A stretch of DNA of 64,000 nt, taken from NCBI GenBank assembly GCA_000771265.1, contig JDUB01000012.1, forward strand, positions 42,446 to 106,445, read 5' to 3'. This DNA is from Bifidobacterium thermophilum DSM 20210. GTDB taxonomy: Bacteria > Actinomycetota > Actinomycetes > Actinomycetales > Bifidobacteriaceae. Shown here one piece after another: positions 38,570-46,795 of the stretch; within the stretch, counting starts at the first letter, position 1; the number at the start of each line of letters is the position of its first letter. The notes below the pieces were generated by a model. It was not told the DNA's origin and made no database searches. It worked only from the letters and a program-made list of their open reading frames with translations. The translations under genes were made by a program, and so were the position numbers.

Positions 38570-39952
38570 ATGACATTGTCAGCCGCAATCATTCTTGCCG
38601 CAGGGGAAGGCACCCGGATGCGTTCCGCCACGCCGAAGGTGCTGCATACGCTCGCGGGCAAAACTTTCCTTGAGCGGGTCATGGCGTCCGTCGCAGGTCT
38701 TGATCCGGAAACCCTCGCCGTTGTCGTCCACTACCAGGCCGATCGCGTCGCCGAGGCGGCACGCTCCTACAACGAATCCGTCGAAATCGTCAACCAGGAC
38801 GATCTGCCCGGCACCGGTCGTGCAGTCCAGTGCGCGATGAACCAACTCGCAGCCGAAGGCAAGGCCGACGGCACCGTGCTCATCGCGGCATCCGACATGC
38901 CGCTGCTCGACACCAAGACCTTGTCCGGATTGCTTGACTACCATCGCACAAGCGGCAACGACGCGACCGTACTGACCACCGTGCTCGACGACCCGACCGG
39001 GTACGGCCGCATCATCCGCGACAGCGACGGCAGCGTGCTGCGCATCGTCGAACAGAAGGACGCCAACAGCAGCGAACTGGCCGTCCGCGAGGTCAACACC
39101 TCCGTGTATGTGTTCGACGCGAAGGTTCTCGCCGCCGCGATTGCCGGGCTTGATTCCCAGAACGCGCAAGGCGAATTCTATCTGACTGATGCCCTCGAAA
39201 CCGCTCGCCACACCGGTCGGGTGGGCGCGTGGGCGGCTCCCGACCCCTTGAGCGTCGAAGGCGTCAACGACCGCGTACAGCTAGCCGCGCTCGCCGCCGC
39301 TCACAACCGTCGTGTCTGTGAATACTGGATGCGTCAGGGCGTGACCATCCTTGATCCGTCCACCACTTGGATTGATGACGACGTGCGCATCGAACGTGAC
39401 GCGCAAATTCTTCCAGGCAGCTTCCTGCAAGGAACGACCACCATCGGCGAAGGCGCGGTCGTCGGTCCGTACACCACGCTCATCGACGCGCGAATCGACG
39501 CCGAAGCGCATGTGGAACGTTCCCGTGTCCAGGAATCGCATGTCGGGCGGGCAGCGAATATCGGCCCGTGGACCTACATGCGTCCGGGCAATGAGCTGGG
39601 CGAGGAAACCAAGGCCGGCGCATTCGTCGAAATGAAGAAAGCCCATATCGGCAACGGCACCAAGGTCCCGCATCTGAGCTACATCGGCGACGCCCAGCTG
39701 GGCGAGCACACCAACATCGGCGGCGGCACGATTACCGCCAACTACGACGGGGTGCACAAGAACCGCACAAAGATCGGCTCCAACGTCCATGTGGGTGCCG
39801 GCAACATGTTCGTCGCGCCGGTCGAGGTCGGCGATGGTGTCACCACCGGCGCCGGGTCTGTCGTCCGTCACGACGTGCCCGACGATACGATGGTATACTC
39901 CGAGAACACACAACACAATATCGAGGGCTGGAAGCCCGCTTGGGAGCGCTGA
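38570..39952 (+). CDS. glmU: Bifunctional UDP-N-acetylglucosamine pyrophosphorylase / glucosamine-1-phosphate acetyltransferase
   Basis: 460-residue enzyme with two domains. The N-terminal uridyltransferase (LSAAIILAAGEGTRMRSATPKVLH, residues 3-230) makes UDP-GlcNAc. The C-terminal left-handed beta-helix acetyltransferase (hexapeptide repeats from about 250, with GPWTYMRPG and NIGGGTITANYDG) acetylates GlcN-1-P. UDP-GlcNAc feeds peptidoglycan synthesis. ATG 38570 follows GGAGA; the upstream frame to 38498 is not family-like. rsfS begins 1 bp after the stop. Confidence 0.96.
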   Translation: MTLSAAIILAAGEGTRMRSATPKVLHTLAGKTFLERVMASVAGLDPETLAVVVHYQADRVAEAARSYNESVEIVNQDDLPGTGRAVQCAMNQLAAEGKADGTVLIAASDMPLLDTKTLSGLLDYHRTSGNDATVLTTVLDDPTGYGRIIRDSDGSVLRIVEQKDANSSELAVREVNTSVYVFDAKVLAAAIAGLDSQNAQGEFYLTDALETARHTGRVGAWAAPDPLSVEGVNDRVQLAALAAAHNRRVCEYWMRQGVTILDPSTTWIDDDVRIERDAQILPGSFLQGTTTIGEGAVVGPYTTLIDARIDAEAHVERSRVQESHVGRAANIGPWTYMRPGNELGEETKAGAFVEMKKAHIGNGTKVPHLSYIGDAQLGEHTNIGGGTITANYDGVHKNRTKIGSNVHVGAGNMFVAPVEVGDGVTTGAGSVVRHDVPDDTMVYSENTQHNIEGWKPAWER

Positions 39953-39953
39953 T

Positions 39954-40376
39954 ATGACCGCATTGCAAAGTTCCATCGACGCCGTCCGCATCGCCGCAGC
40001 CGCGGCCGACCGCATGAAGGGCACAGATATCGTCGCCTTCGATGTGACCGGGCCGATCGCCATCACCGACGTGATGATGATCGTCACCGCGTCCAACGAA
40101 CGTCAGGTGCTCGCCGTCGCTGAGGAAATCGAGAAGGACCTGTACACCAAGGGTGGCCATTTGCAGCCGCGCTCACGCGAAGGCCTGCAGGAAGGCCGCT
40201 GGGTGCTGCTTGATTTCGGCGATTTCGTGATCCACGTGATGCACGAGGAGGAGCGGCGCTTCTACCGGCTGGAAAGCCTGTGGAAGGATTGCCCGGCCAT
40301 CGATCTGCAGCTGCCTGAAGCACCCGAATCCTCCGGCGCGTCCGAACCCGCGTCCGCGGACGCCGACGAGCAGTGA
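39954..40376 (+). CDS. rsfS: Ribosomal silencing factor RsfS
   Basis: 140-residue protein of the RsfS/Iojap/DUF143 family, which binds L14 (uL14) and keeps 30S and 50S subunits apart when nutrients are low. Visible: AADRMKGTDIVAFDVTGPIAITDVMMIVTASN with the later GRWVLLDFGDFVIHVMHEEERRFYRLESLW signature. The last 25 residues are a low-complexity acidic tail. ATG 39954 follows GGGAG. The stop overlaps the next gene's GTG by 4 bases. Confidence 0.94.
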   Translation: MTALQSSIDAVRIAAAAADRMKGTDIVAFDVTGPIAITDVMMIVTASNERQVLAVAEEIEKDLYTKGGHLQPRSREGLQEGRWVLLDFGDFVIHVMHEEERRFYRLESLWKDCPAIDLQLPEAPESSGASEPASADADEQ

Positions 40377-41146
40377 GCATGGTGAATCGTACACCCGGTA
40401 TGGGTGGGGAATACCAAGGTCCTGAGCATCGTCGCGTCCAGCCGACCGGCCCGCATGTCAGGTCGATTATCATCGTGCGGCATGGCCGTACCGCCTACAA
40501 CGAGCAGCATCGCTTGCAAGGTCAGGTGGATATCCCGCTCGATGAAGTCGGCGAATGGCAGGTCCGTCAGACGGCACAGACCTTGCGCGATTTGTATGTC
40601 GATGGTCGTCCGGATATCCCCAAGCAGCTGGTCGTCTGCTCAGATCTTGGCCGGGCCGTGCAAACCGCGCACGCCTTCGCTGATCCGCTCGGGCTTGACG
40701 TGCACCCGGATGCACGGGTGCGTGAACGCAGTTTCGGTGCGTGGGAAGGCCTACGGCTTGAGGAGCTTGAACGCGATTTCACCGAGGACTACCAGTCATG
40801 GCGGCATTTCGCGGGCGGAGAGCTCAAGCATGGCGCCGAGCCGAAAGGCGCGGTCGGGGAGCGTGGCGTCGAAGCGATTGACGACTGGTCGCATCGCGCC
40901 GGCCCGGACACCACGCTGTTCGTCTTCTCGCATGGGGCATGGATTTCCCAGACTTTGCAGACTTTGCTCGGCATGGCGCAAGGCAATCATGACTTCGGGG
41001 CGATGACCTCCATGTTCAACGCTCATTGGGCGCGTCTGACCGGAGCTGATCAGCCCGATGGCACCGTGCGCTGGCGGATGACCGAGTATAACCACGGCCC
41101 CGCGATCGCGGACACGGACCAGTGGGAAGCCCCGACGCTGCACTGA
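40373..41146 (+). CDS. Histidine phosphatase (phosphoglycerate-mutase-like) family protein
   Basis: 257 residues. The RHG motif is in IIIVRHGRTAYNEQHRLQGQVDIPLDEVGE (near residue 38). The second set of catalytic residues is in RERSFGAWEGLRLEELE, and the last His in FVFSHGAWISQTLQTLLG. This is the usual rsfS-partner phosphatase of actinobacteria; the substrate is unknown. GTG 40373 overlaps rsfS by 4 bases; ATG 40379 is a possible alternative start. Confidence 0.9.
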   Translation: MSMVNRTPGMGGEYQGPEHRRVQPTGPHVRSIIIVRHGRTAYNEQHRLQGQVDIPLDEVGEWQVRQTAQTLRDLYVDGRPDIPKQLVVCSDLGRAVQTAHAFADPLGLDVHPDARVRERSFGAWEGLRLEELERDFTEDYQSWRHFAGGELKHGAEPKGAVGERGVEAIDDWSHRAGPDTTLFVFSHGAWISQTLQTLLGMAQGNHDFGAMTSMFNAHWARLTGADQPDGTVRWRMTEYNHGPAIADTDQWEAPTLH

Positions 41147-41189
41147 TTGCTTGGCAATCTATCCTGCCGCTGCAGTTCCCTCTCCTCAC

Positions 41190-41333
41190 AAACTGGCTAC
41201 GCCAAGAAGCAGTTAGGCGTAGCCAGTTAGTATGCGTACCCAAACTGGTGACGCAACGGAGGTCGTGAGCGTAGATAGTTTGAATAGTTACTCAAACTGG
41301 TTACGCCAGGACCGCCGTGAGCGTAGACGGTTT
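41190..41333. repeat. Three 40-nt palindromic units at a 52-bp period before the AmmeMemoRadiSam genes
   Basis: Units start at 41190, 41242 and 41294, an exact 52-bp step; each has about 40 nt of repeat and 12 nt of spacer. The first is a near-perfect hairpin: AACTGGCTACGCC (41191-41203) with GGCGTAGCCAGTT (41216-41228). Units 2 and 3 keep AAACTGG at the left and GCGTAGA-N2-GTTT-like ends at the right, but their arms pair less well. The rest of the 41147-41574 gap has no gene I can support. Same family as 38288-38327. Confidence 0.85.
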
Positions 41334-41574
41334 GTGAATGGGCGCGCGCCGGATCCGAACGTCCGCGCGTCTTGCATGGCAACGGTTCGGTGGTGCCGGC
41401 CGTGTCGCTTTGCAGGCTGTGTGGCGATGTCGGCGGTGCATCAGTGCTCGCCGTGCACCGGTCCTAGCCATGTCGCGTGCCGACCAGGTTGCGGGGTATA
41501 CCATGCATTGTGTTCACCGCTTGTTCATCTCTTGCCCGTCACTCGATTATCATCGAAGGGGAGAGGTGATCGCC

Positions 41575-43335
41575 ATGACCACACCACATGAGCATATGCC
41601 CGGCAGCGACGTCGCGGCAGGAACAGAACGACGCGAGCCGCGCATACCGACGTGCGCGAACCCGATCTGGCAGGGGGCAATCCGCCAACCTGCCGTCGCC
41701 GGAACGTTCTACCCGGCCGATTCGGACGCGCTACGCGGCATTATCGACCGCCAACTTGACTATGCGCGCACCTTGCTAGACCACCATAACAATCTGCTCA
41801 GCCGCTTGCCTGAAGGAGCCCCGAAAGCCGTCATCGCACCCCATGCCGGGTACGTATACTCCGGCACCACCGCGGCACTCGTCTACAGTCTGCTTGCACG
41901 CGGCCGTGGACAAATCCGCCGTGCCGTCATCATCGGTCCCACTCACCGCGTGCCGGTATACGGCACCGCATGCTGCACCGCCGGTTCATGGCGTACCCCG
42001 CTCGGCACGGTGCCCCTTGACACCGAAGCCGAATGCGCCGCGCTCGACGCCGATACCCCCGGCTTCATCGTCAACGATGACACCCACCGGCGCGAACATG
42101 CCGTCGAAGTACATATCCCTTGGATTCAACGTGTCCTCGGCCCGCAGACCAGCATCATCCCGCTTAACGCGGGGGACACCACTCCCGGCGAGCTTGGTGC
42201 ACTAATTGACCGGTTCTGGACGGACCCCGCGACCGTCGTCATCATCAGCTCGGACCTATCCCACTACCGTCCAGAACACGTGGCGCGCCAGCTTGACGAT
42301 GACACGATTGCGCGCATTGCCGGCGGAATTCTGCCGATTGTGCCCGATTACGCCTGCGGCGCCTACCCGATTAACGGGCTGATTGACGTGTGCCGGCGTC
42401 GCGGCCTTACCATCAGGCCGCTCGGCTGCTCAACATCAGGCGACGGGGGAGTGCTGGCGCTCGCGGATTCGGGATTGCCGATGCGCCGCCCGGACATGGC
42501 CGACCCCGATCAGGCGGTTGTCGGCTATGCTTCTTTCGCCGTGTGGGAGGACGACCATGACGGCGACGGGGATGACCACGAGAACGATGGCGATTGCGAG
42601 CACAGCGGTCATGCCGTCCGCAATGCCGACAGCTGTGCCCGCAATACCGTCAATGCCTGCATAGACCCGCAGAATCAGCAAGAATCCCTGCCGCAGGAAG
42701 CCGCGGAAGTATTGCCTCGCCTCGCACGGGCGGCGCTCGCCAGATATTGCGGCATCGACTCCGACGGACCGACCGCAGCGGAAACAAGCGAAATCCACCC
42801 GTGGCTGAAGCATGACGGCGCCTGTTTCGTCACCTTGCACGAGCAAGGCGATTTGCGTGGGTGCATCGGATCGCTTGAGCCGACCCGTCCGTTGGGTGAG
42901 GATGTCGCCTGTCATACCGTGGACGCCGCCTGCCATGACCCGCGCTTCCGCCCGGTGGAACCGTGGGAATACCCCGCCATCAGCATCGAAGTGTCCGTCC
43001 TGTCCCCGAAGTGGGCGTTGCCTGTGACCTCGCGCGCGCAGCTGGAAGCCTCGCTTGTGCCCCGGCATGACGGATTGGTCATCGATGACGGGCGCGGGCA
43101 CCGGGCCACCTTCCTGCCACAGGTGTGGGATCAATTGCCGCATCCGCATGATTTCGTCGGTCATCTGCTGTCCAAAGCGGGCTTGCGCGCGGACACCACG
43201 TGGAATGATGCGCGGTTCGCAGCATGGACGTACACCGTCAGTGCCTACGATGAGAAGGGAATACAGGATACGCGTATCGGCACGTCGGAGACTGATGCAG
43301 AAGCCGCCGGCAAAGAAAGGAACCACCATGCATGA
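41575..43335 (+). CDS. AmmeMemoRadiSam system protein: MEMO1-like domain fused to AMMECR1 domain
   Basis: 586 residues. Residues about 37-325 are a MEMO1/class III dioxygenase-like domain: PAVAGTFYPAD, APHAGYVYSG (H90), IGPTHRVPVYG (H124), SDLSHY (H230) and ACGAYPI (C261). The two His and the Cys match the positions I recall as iron ligands in human MEMO1. Residues 325-372 are an acidic His/Cys-rich linker. Residues about 373-560 are an AMMECR1 domain with the invariant LRGCIGSLEP (427-436). Bacterial systems often have these domains as separate genes. ATG 41575 follows GGGGAGAGGTG. The reaction is unknown. It overlaps the radical SAM gene by 8 bases. Confidence 0.92.
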   Translation: MTTPHEHMPGSDVAAGTERREPRIPTCANPIWQGAIRQPAVAGTFYPADSDALRGIIDRQLDYARTLLDHHNNLLSRLPEGAPKAVIAPHAGYVYSGTTAALVYSLLARGRGQIRRAVIIGPTHRVPVYGTACCTAGSWRTPLGTVPLDTEAECAALDADTPGFIVNDDTHRREHAVEVHIPWIQRVLGPQTSIIPLNAGDTTPGELGALIDRFWTDPATVVIISSDLSHYRPEHVARQLDDDTIARIAGGILPIVPDYACGAYPINGLIDVCRRRGLTIRPLGCSTSGDGGVLALADSGLPMRRPDMADPDQAVVGYASFAVWEDDHDGDGDDHENDGDCEHSGHAVRNADSCARNTVNACIDPQNQQESLPQEAAEVLPRLARAALARYCGIDSDGPTAAETSEIHPWLKHDGACFVTLHEQGDLRGCIGSLEPTRPLGEDVACHTVDAACHDPRFRPVEPWEYPAISIEVSVLSPKWALPVTSRAQLEASLVPRHDGLVIDDGRGHRATFLPQVWDQLPHPHDFVGHLLSKAGLRADTTWNDARFAAWTYTVSAYDEKGIQDTRIGTSETDAEAAGKERNHHA

Positions 43336-44602
43336 GCGCGAATCACAGCCGTCACACGGATCCACGGATGCCGGGCAGCCGCTCGATCAGCCCCACCCGG
43401 ACGAGGTCGCGGCATCGATGCGTGGGGGATTCCAACCGACCAGCCCGTTTTCGCACACCTATGAGGCGCCGTCCCCACGCTCGGACGGCCGACGCGAGGT
43501 GACGACGGGTCCAGTTCCCGGCGATCCGGCGATCGGCAGGTGGCAGCATCGTCTGGAGGACGGCCGTGTGCAATGCGACTTGTGCCCGCGCGGATGCAAG
43601 CTGCGCGACGGTCAGCGGGGCTTCTGTTTCGTGCGCTCCAACCATAACGGTGTCATCATGCTGGACACGTATGGACGCAGTTCGGGATTCGCGTTGGACC
43701 CGGTGGAGAAAAAGCCGCTCAATCATTGGCATCCTGGCACCGCGATCTTGAGCTTCGGCACCGCCGGATGCAACAGCGGCTGCCGGTTCTGCCAGAACTG
43801 GGATATTTCGCGGTCCCGTATCTGGGATACTTATGCGGTCGATGCTCAGCCTGATGACATCGTGTACGCGGTGAAGGGGTGCGGCGCGTCGTCTGTCGCG
43901 TTCACGTACAACGATTCCATTGTGTTCGCCGAATATGCCATCGACACCGCCCACGCCTGCCGCGACCATGGCATCGGCACGGTAGCGGTCACGGCAGGAT
44001 ACATGTCCGCCTGCGCGCGGCCTGAATTCTACCGGTACATGGATGCGGCGAACATCGATTTGAAAGGCTTCACCGAGGATTTCTACTGGCATGACACCGG
44101 CACGCATCTGGCTGATGTGCTGGCGACAATCGACTACGCGGTCAACGGCACGGACACCTGGGTGGAATTGACGACATTGCTCATTCCCGGTCACAACGAT
44201 GACGACAGGACCTTGCACGCCGAATGTGCATGGCTGCGTGAACATTGCGGACGCGATGTGCCCCTGCATTTCAGCGCATTCCATCCCGACTACCGCATGC
44301 GTGACGTGCCCCCGACACCCAAGGAGCGGCTCTTGCACGCACGCCGGATTGCGCTACAAGAGGGATTGCGCTACGTGTATACGGGCAACGTGTCGGACCG
44401 CGACGGCGGCACCACATACTGCCCGTCTTGCGGGGCGAGGTTGATTGAGCGTGACTGGTACGACATCACCGGATACCGGCTGACCGCCGACGGGACATGC
44501 CCTGATTGCGGGGCGATTATTCCCGGCGTATGGGATGAACATCCAGGCACCTTTGGCGGGATGCACGTGCCGGTTGACATCCGCCGTTATACGGGCCGAT
44601 AG
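43328..44602 (+). CDS. amrS: AmmeMemoRadiSam system radical SAM enzyme
   Basis: 424 residues. The radical SAM cluster motif CNSGCRFC gives C148-x3-C152-x2-C155, which would bind a 4Fe-4S cluster and S-adenosylmethionine. Before it stands the family's cysteine knot CDLCPRGCKLRDGQRGFC (C83, C86, C90, C100). Unlike shorter members it ends in two CxxC pairs (C365/C368, C391/C394), a likely zinc ribbon or extra Fe-S site. The N-terminal 65 residues are polar. It is coupled to the MEMO1-AMMECR1 gene by an 8-base overlap, with AAAGG ahead of ATG 43328. The substrate is unknown; it is sometimes mis-called pyruvate-formate-lyase activator. Confidence 0.92.
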   Translation: MHERESQPSHGSTDAGQPLDQPHPDEVAASMRGGFQPTSPFSHTYEAPSPRSDGRREVTTGPVPGDPAIGRWQHRLEDGRVQCDLCPRGCKLRDGQRGFCFVRSNHNGVIMLDTYGRSSGFALDPVEKKPLNHWHPGTAILSFGTAGCNSGCRFCQNWDISRSRIWDTYAVDAQPDDIVYAVKGCGASSVAFTYNDSIVFAEYAIDTAHACRDHGIGTVAVTAGYMSACARPEFYRYMDAANIDLKGFTEDFYWHDTGTHLADVLATIDYAVNGTDTWVELTTLLIPGHNDDDRTLHAECAWLREHCGRDVPLHFSAFHPDYRMRDVPPTPKERLLHARRIALQEGLRYVYTGNVSDRDGGTTYCPSCGARLIERDWYDITGYRLTADGTCPDCGAIIPGVWDEHPGTFGGMHVPVDIRRYTGR

Positions 44603-44634
44603 CGGGGCTGCGACAGAAGATAAAACAACGAAAA

Positions 44635-44669
44635 AGCGGCGGCAGACGGGTTTCCGTCATGCCGCCGCT
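44635..44669. terminator. Bidirectional terminator between amrS and the PPOX gene
   Basis: AGCGGCGGCA (44635-44644) pairs with TGCCGCCGCT (44660-44669), and inside it GACGG pairs with CCGTC. On the minus strand the stem is followed by TTTTTCGTTGTTTT, an excellent terminator for the PPOX gene. On the plus strand the tail is weaker, but the site lies 32 bp after amrS. Confidence 0.8.
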
Positions 44670-44696
44670 CGCGTTCTTGCCCGCGTTCAGTCCTTT

Positions 44697-45101
44697 TCAG
44701 TCCTTTTCGATGACCGTGCCGGCCTTCGCGCCCGCGGTCAGGTCGTCGATTTCGGTGACCTCCAGCACCGGCACGACCGCCGGCTTCTTGGTGCCGTTGT
44801 GCTCCGCGACCTTGACCTGCTCCTCATAAATCGCGTCATCGCTGTGTAGTGTCACCTTGCCGCGGAACCGGTAGCCGGTCTTGGTCTTCAGGTCCGCGAC
44901 GCCGATGACCAGCTCGCTGCCGTCCAGCAGATTCTGGTAATGCTGGCGGGCGGTGCGCTCGTGGTAGGCGATGTGATGGTCGTCAAGCACGAAGGTGGAC
45001 ATCTTCGGGCCGATGTTGAGCTGTCCGTCCTTGCTGATGGTCGCCACCCAAGGCAGGTGGTTGGCGATGAATTCCTTCATTTCCGGGGTGATGGTGGCCA
45101 T
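44697..45101 (-). CDS. Pyridoxamine 5'-phosphate oxidase-fold (PPOX) protein
   Basis: 134-residue split-barrel protein (MATITPEMKEFIANHLPWVATISKDGQLNIGPKMSTFVLDD). This fold usually binds FMN, heme or F420; which applies here cannot be seen. ATG 45101 follows GAAAGGAAC. It lies tail to tail with the radical SAM gene and ends in a tandem duplication (CAGTCCTTTT twice, 44687-44707) at and beyond the stop. A functional link to the neighbouring AmmeMemoRadiSam genes is only a guess. Confidence 0.85.
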   Translation of the reverse strand: MATITPEMKEFIANHLPWVATISKDGQLNIGPKMSTFVLDDHHIAYHERTARQHYQNLLDGSELVIGVADLKTKTGYRFRGKVTLHSDDAIYEEQVKVAEHNGTKKPAVVPVLEVTEIDDLTAGAKAGTVIEKD

Positions 45102-45546
45102 GATGTTCCTTTCGCTTGTGGTTCATGGTACTGGTCTGCGTGTGCCGTTCGGGCGCCTTGTGCGCCGCCGCATCGCGGCTGCCGACCGGGTCGTCGGCGC
45201 TTGTACGAACCGGCGATACCAGCTTACGGCAGTTCCCGGGGCATTGCAGGTATGACACCGCGGATTGTGAGGTATCTCACGACGGTTTCGCCGCGGGCGT
45301 CGAGACCTTCGAGTCGACACAGGTCGTCGTCGGCCGGACCCGTTCGACATTGCCGAGACGCCCCGCTTTAGACGGCGGCGTGAGATTTCAACGAGGTGAA
45401 CCTTGTGAAAAATCGGATGACTTCCGGGCGTGTTCTTTCCGCGCGGTGGCTATCGTGAGTACGGCGAAACCGACGATGGCCAGCACACCCACGCCGGAAT
45501 CATCATGCCGAGCATCGAAGCCCGCGAGGCGAAGGAGGAGAGACAT
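45102..45546. other. Divergent intergenic region, no gene supported
   Basis: 445 bp between the PPOX gene (minus) and the EamA transporter gene (plus). It must hold both promoters, but I see no convincing -35/-10 pair. A short inverted repeat GTGAG-gtat-CTCAC at 45267-45280, inside a larger CCGCGG repeat, resembles the TGTGAG elements elsewhere but has a 4-bp centre. Open frames here run through without family sequence. Confidence 0.5.
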
Positions 45547-46467
45547 ATGCGTGCACGCAGCCGCTTTCAGGAATTCCGCAGCCGTATGTCGCGCACCTTC
45601 CCGCCGAACCTTGCGCGTGTCATGCTGTTGTGCTGCGCCGCCCTGTGGGGTGGCAGCTATCTGGTCGCGAAGGTGGCGATGAGTGCCATTACGCCCCAAT
45701 GGCTCATGGCTATGCGTATGACCGGCTCCTGCTTGATTATGTTCGTCCTGTTCCACCGGGTAATTATTCCCGCGCTCACCCGCGATATCATCATTCCCGC
45801 GCTGGTTGTGGGCGTCACTTACTACGGCACGATGATCATGCAGACCGAAGGCCTGAAAACCATTGATCCTGGCCGCAGCGCCTTCCTGACCGCCTCGTAT
45901 TGCGTGCTCACCCCGTTCGCTGCATGGCTGGTCGCCAAACAGCACCCTAAACTGATCAATCTTGTCGCCGCAATCATCTGCCTGACCGGCGTGGGCTTCG
46001 TCGCCCTCAAACCCGGATCAGGCTCGCTTGCGCTCAGCCAAGGCGACTGGATGACCATCGCGAACGCGGTGATTTTCTCGTTCAATCTCACCTTCCTGGG
46101 GCGCTACACCCAGCACTTCCATCCGATTGCCGTCACTTTCATGCAATTCGCCGTCGCCGACGTGTTCTTCCTGGTTGGCGCGCTGCTGACTGAACCGCTT
46201 CCGAACGCGTCATGGCTTGCGCCCGATGTCATCATGAGTTTCCTGTATCTGCTGATCGGAGCGACCACGATGGCGCAGATCATGCAGAATATCGGTCTGG
46301 CGCACGTGCCGCCGTCGAGCGCGGCCATCATCATGTGCACGGAAAGCCTGTTCGCCGTCGCATTCTCCGCGATGTTCTGGGGCGAAGCAATCGGCTGGAC
46401 CTCAATCGTGGGTTTCTCGCTGATTTTCGTGGCGGTCATTATGTCCGTGGTGACCAAACGCAAATAA
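45547..46467 (+). CDS. EamA/DMT-superfamily transporter
   Basis: 306 residues with ten predicted membrane helices in two EamA halves (LLCCAALWGGSYLVAKVAMSA... and VIFSFNLTFLGRYTQHFHP... MAQIMQNIGLAHVPPSSAAIIMCTESLFAVAFSAMFWGE). Such proteins export or import amino acids, nucleobases or similar metabolites; the substrate is unknown. The start is decided by a strong AAGGAGGAG site before ATG 45547; the frame is open upstream to 45430. It stands alone and is followed by palindromic repeats. Confidence 0.9.
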   Translation: MRARSRFQEFRSRMSRTFPPNLARVMLLCCAALWGGSYLVAKVAMSAITPQWLMAMRMTGSCLIMFVLFHRVIIPALTRDIIIPALVVGVTYYGTMIMQTEGLKTIDPGRSAFLTASYCVLTPFAAWLVAKQHPKLINLVAAIICLTGVGFVALKPGSGSLALSQGDWMTIANAVIFSFNLTFLGRYTQHFHPIAVTFMQFAVADVFFLVGALLTEPLPNASWLAPDVIMSFLYLLIGATTMAQIMQNIGLAHVPPSSAAIIMCTESLFAVAFSAMFWGEAIGWTSIVGFSLIFVAVIMSVVTKRK

Positions 46468-46573
46468 TCCCGCCGTCGGTCTTTGCGGCTGTTTCCGAAA
46501 CTGGTCACGTTAGACGGGACTCGCATATGAGCGGTGCGGGAAACAAACCCTACAGTTGTGTTGCGCGTGTGAC

Positions 46574-46665
46574 CTTCTACCGACACCGAGGGACGCTTCA
46601 GCGTCGGTAGAAGCAGAACACCAACCTTCTGCCGACGCTGAAGCAACTTCCGGTGTCGACAGAAG
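46574..46665. repeat. Two opposed 40-nt palindromes at a 52-bp step
   Basis: Element one (46574-46613) begins CTTCTACCGAC and ends GTCGGTAGAAG. Element two (46626-46665) begins CTTCTGCCGACGCTGAAG and ends GTCGACAGAAG. Each is a hairpin, and the second matches the reverse complement of the first better than the first itself, so they lie in inverted orientation, 12 bp apart. Size and step equal those of the unrelated AAACTG array at 41190. No gene is seen in 46468-46795. Confidence 0.85.
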
Positions 46666-46795
46666 ATCGGCAGCCGTCCTGGTTTCTGCACGAATCCAAT
46701 ACCGTGGCGTACTCAGCGGCGGCACCCTACCAGAACGCGAGGCAGCCCAGTCGTATCCAAGTCGTATTGATGCGTGGAACCGGTATCCCCGGCAA

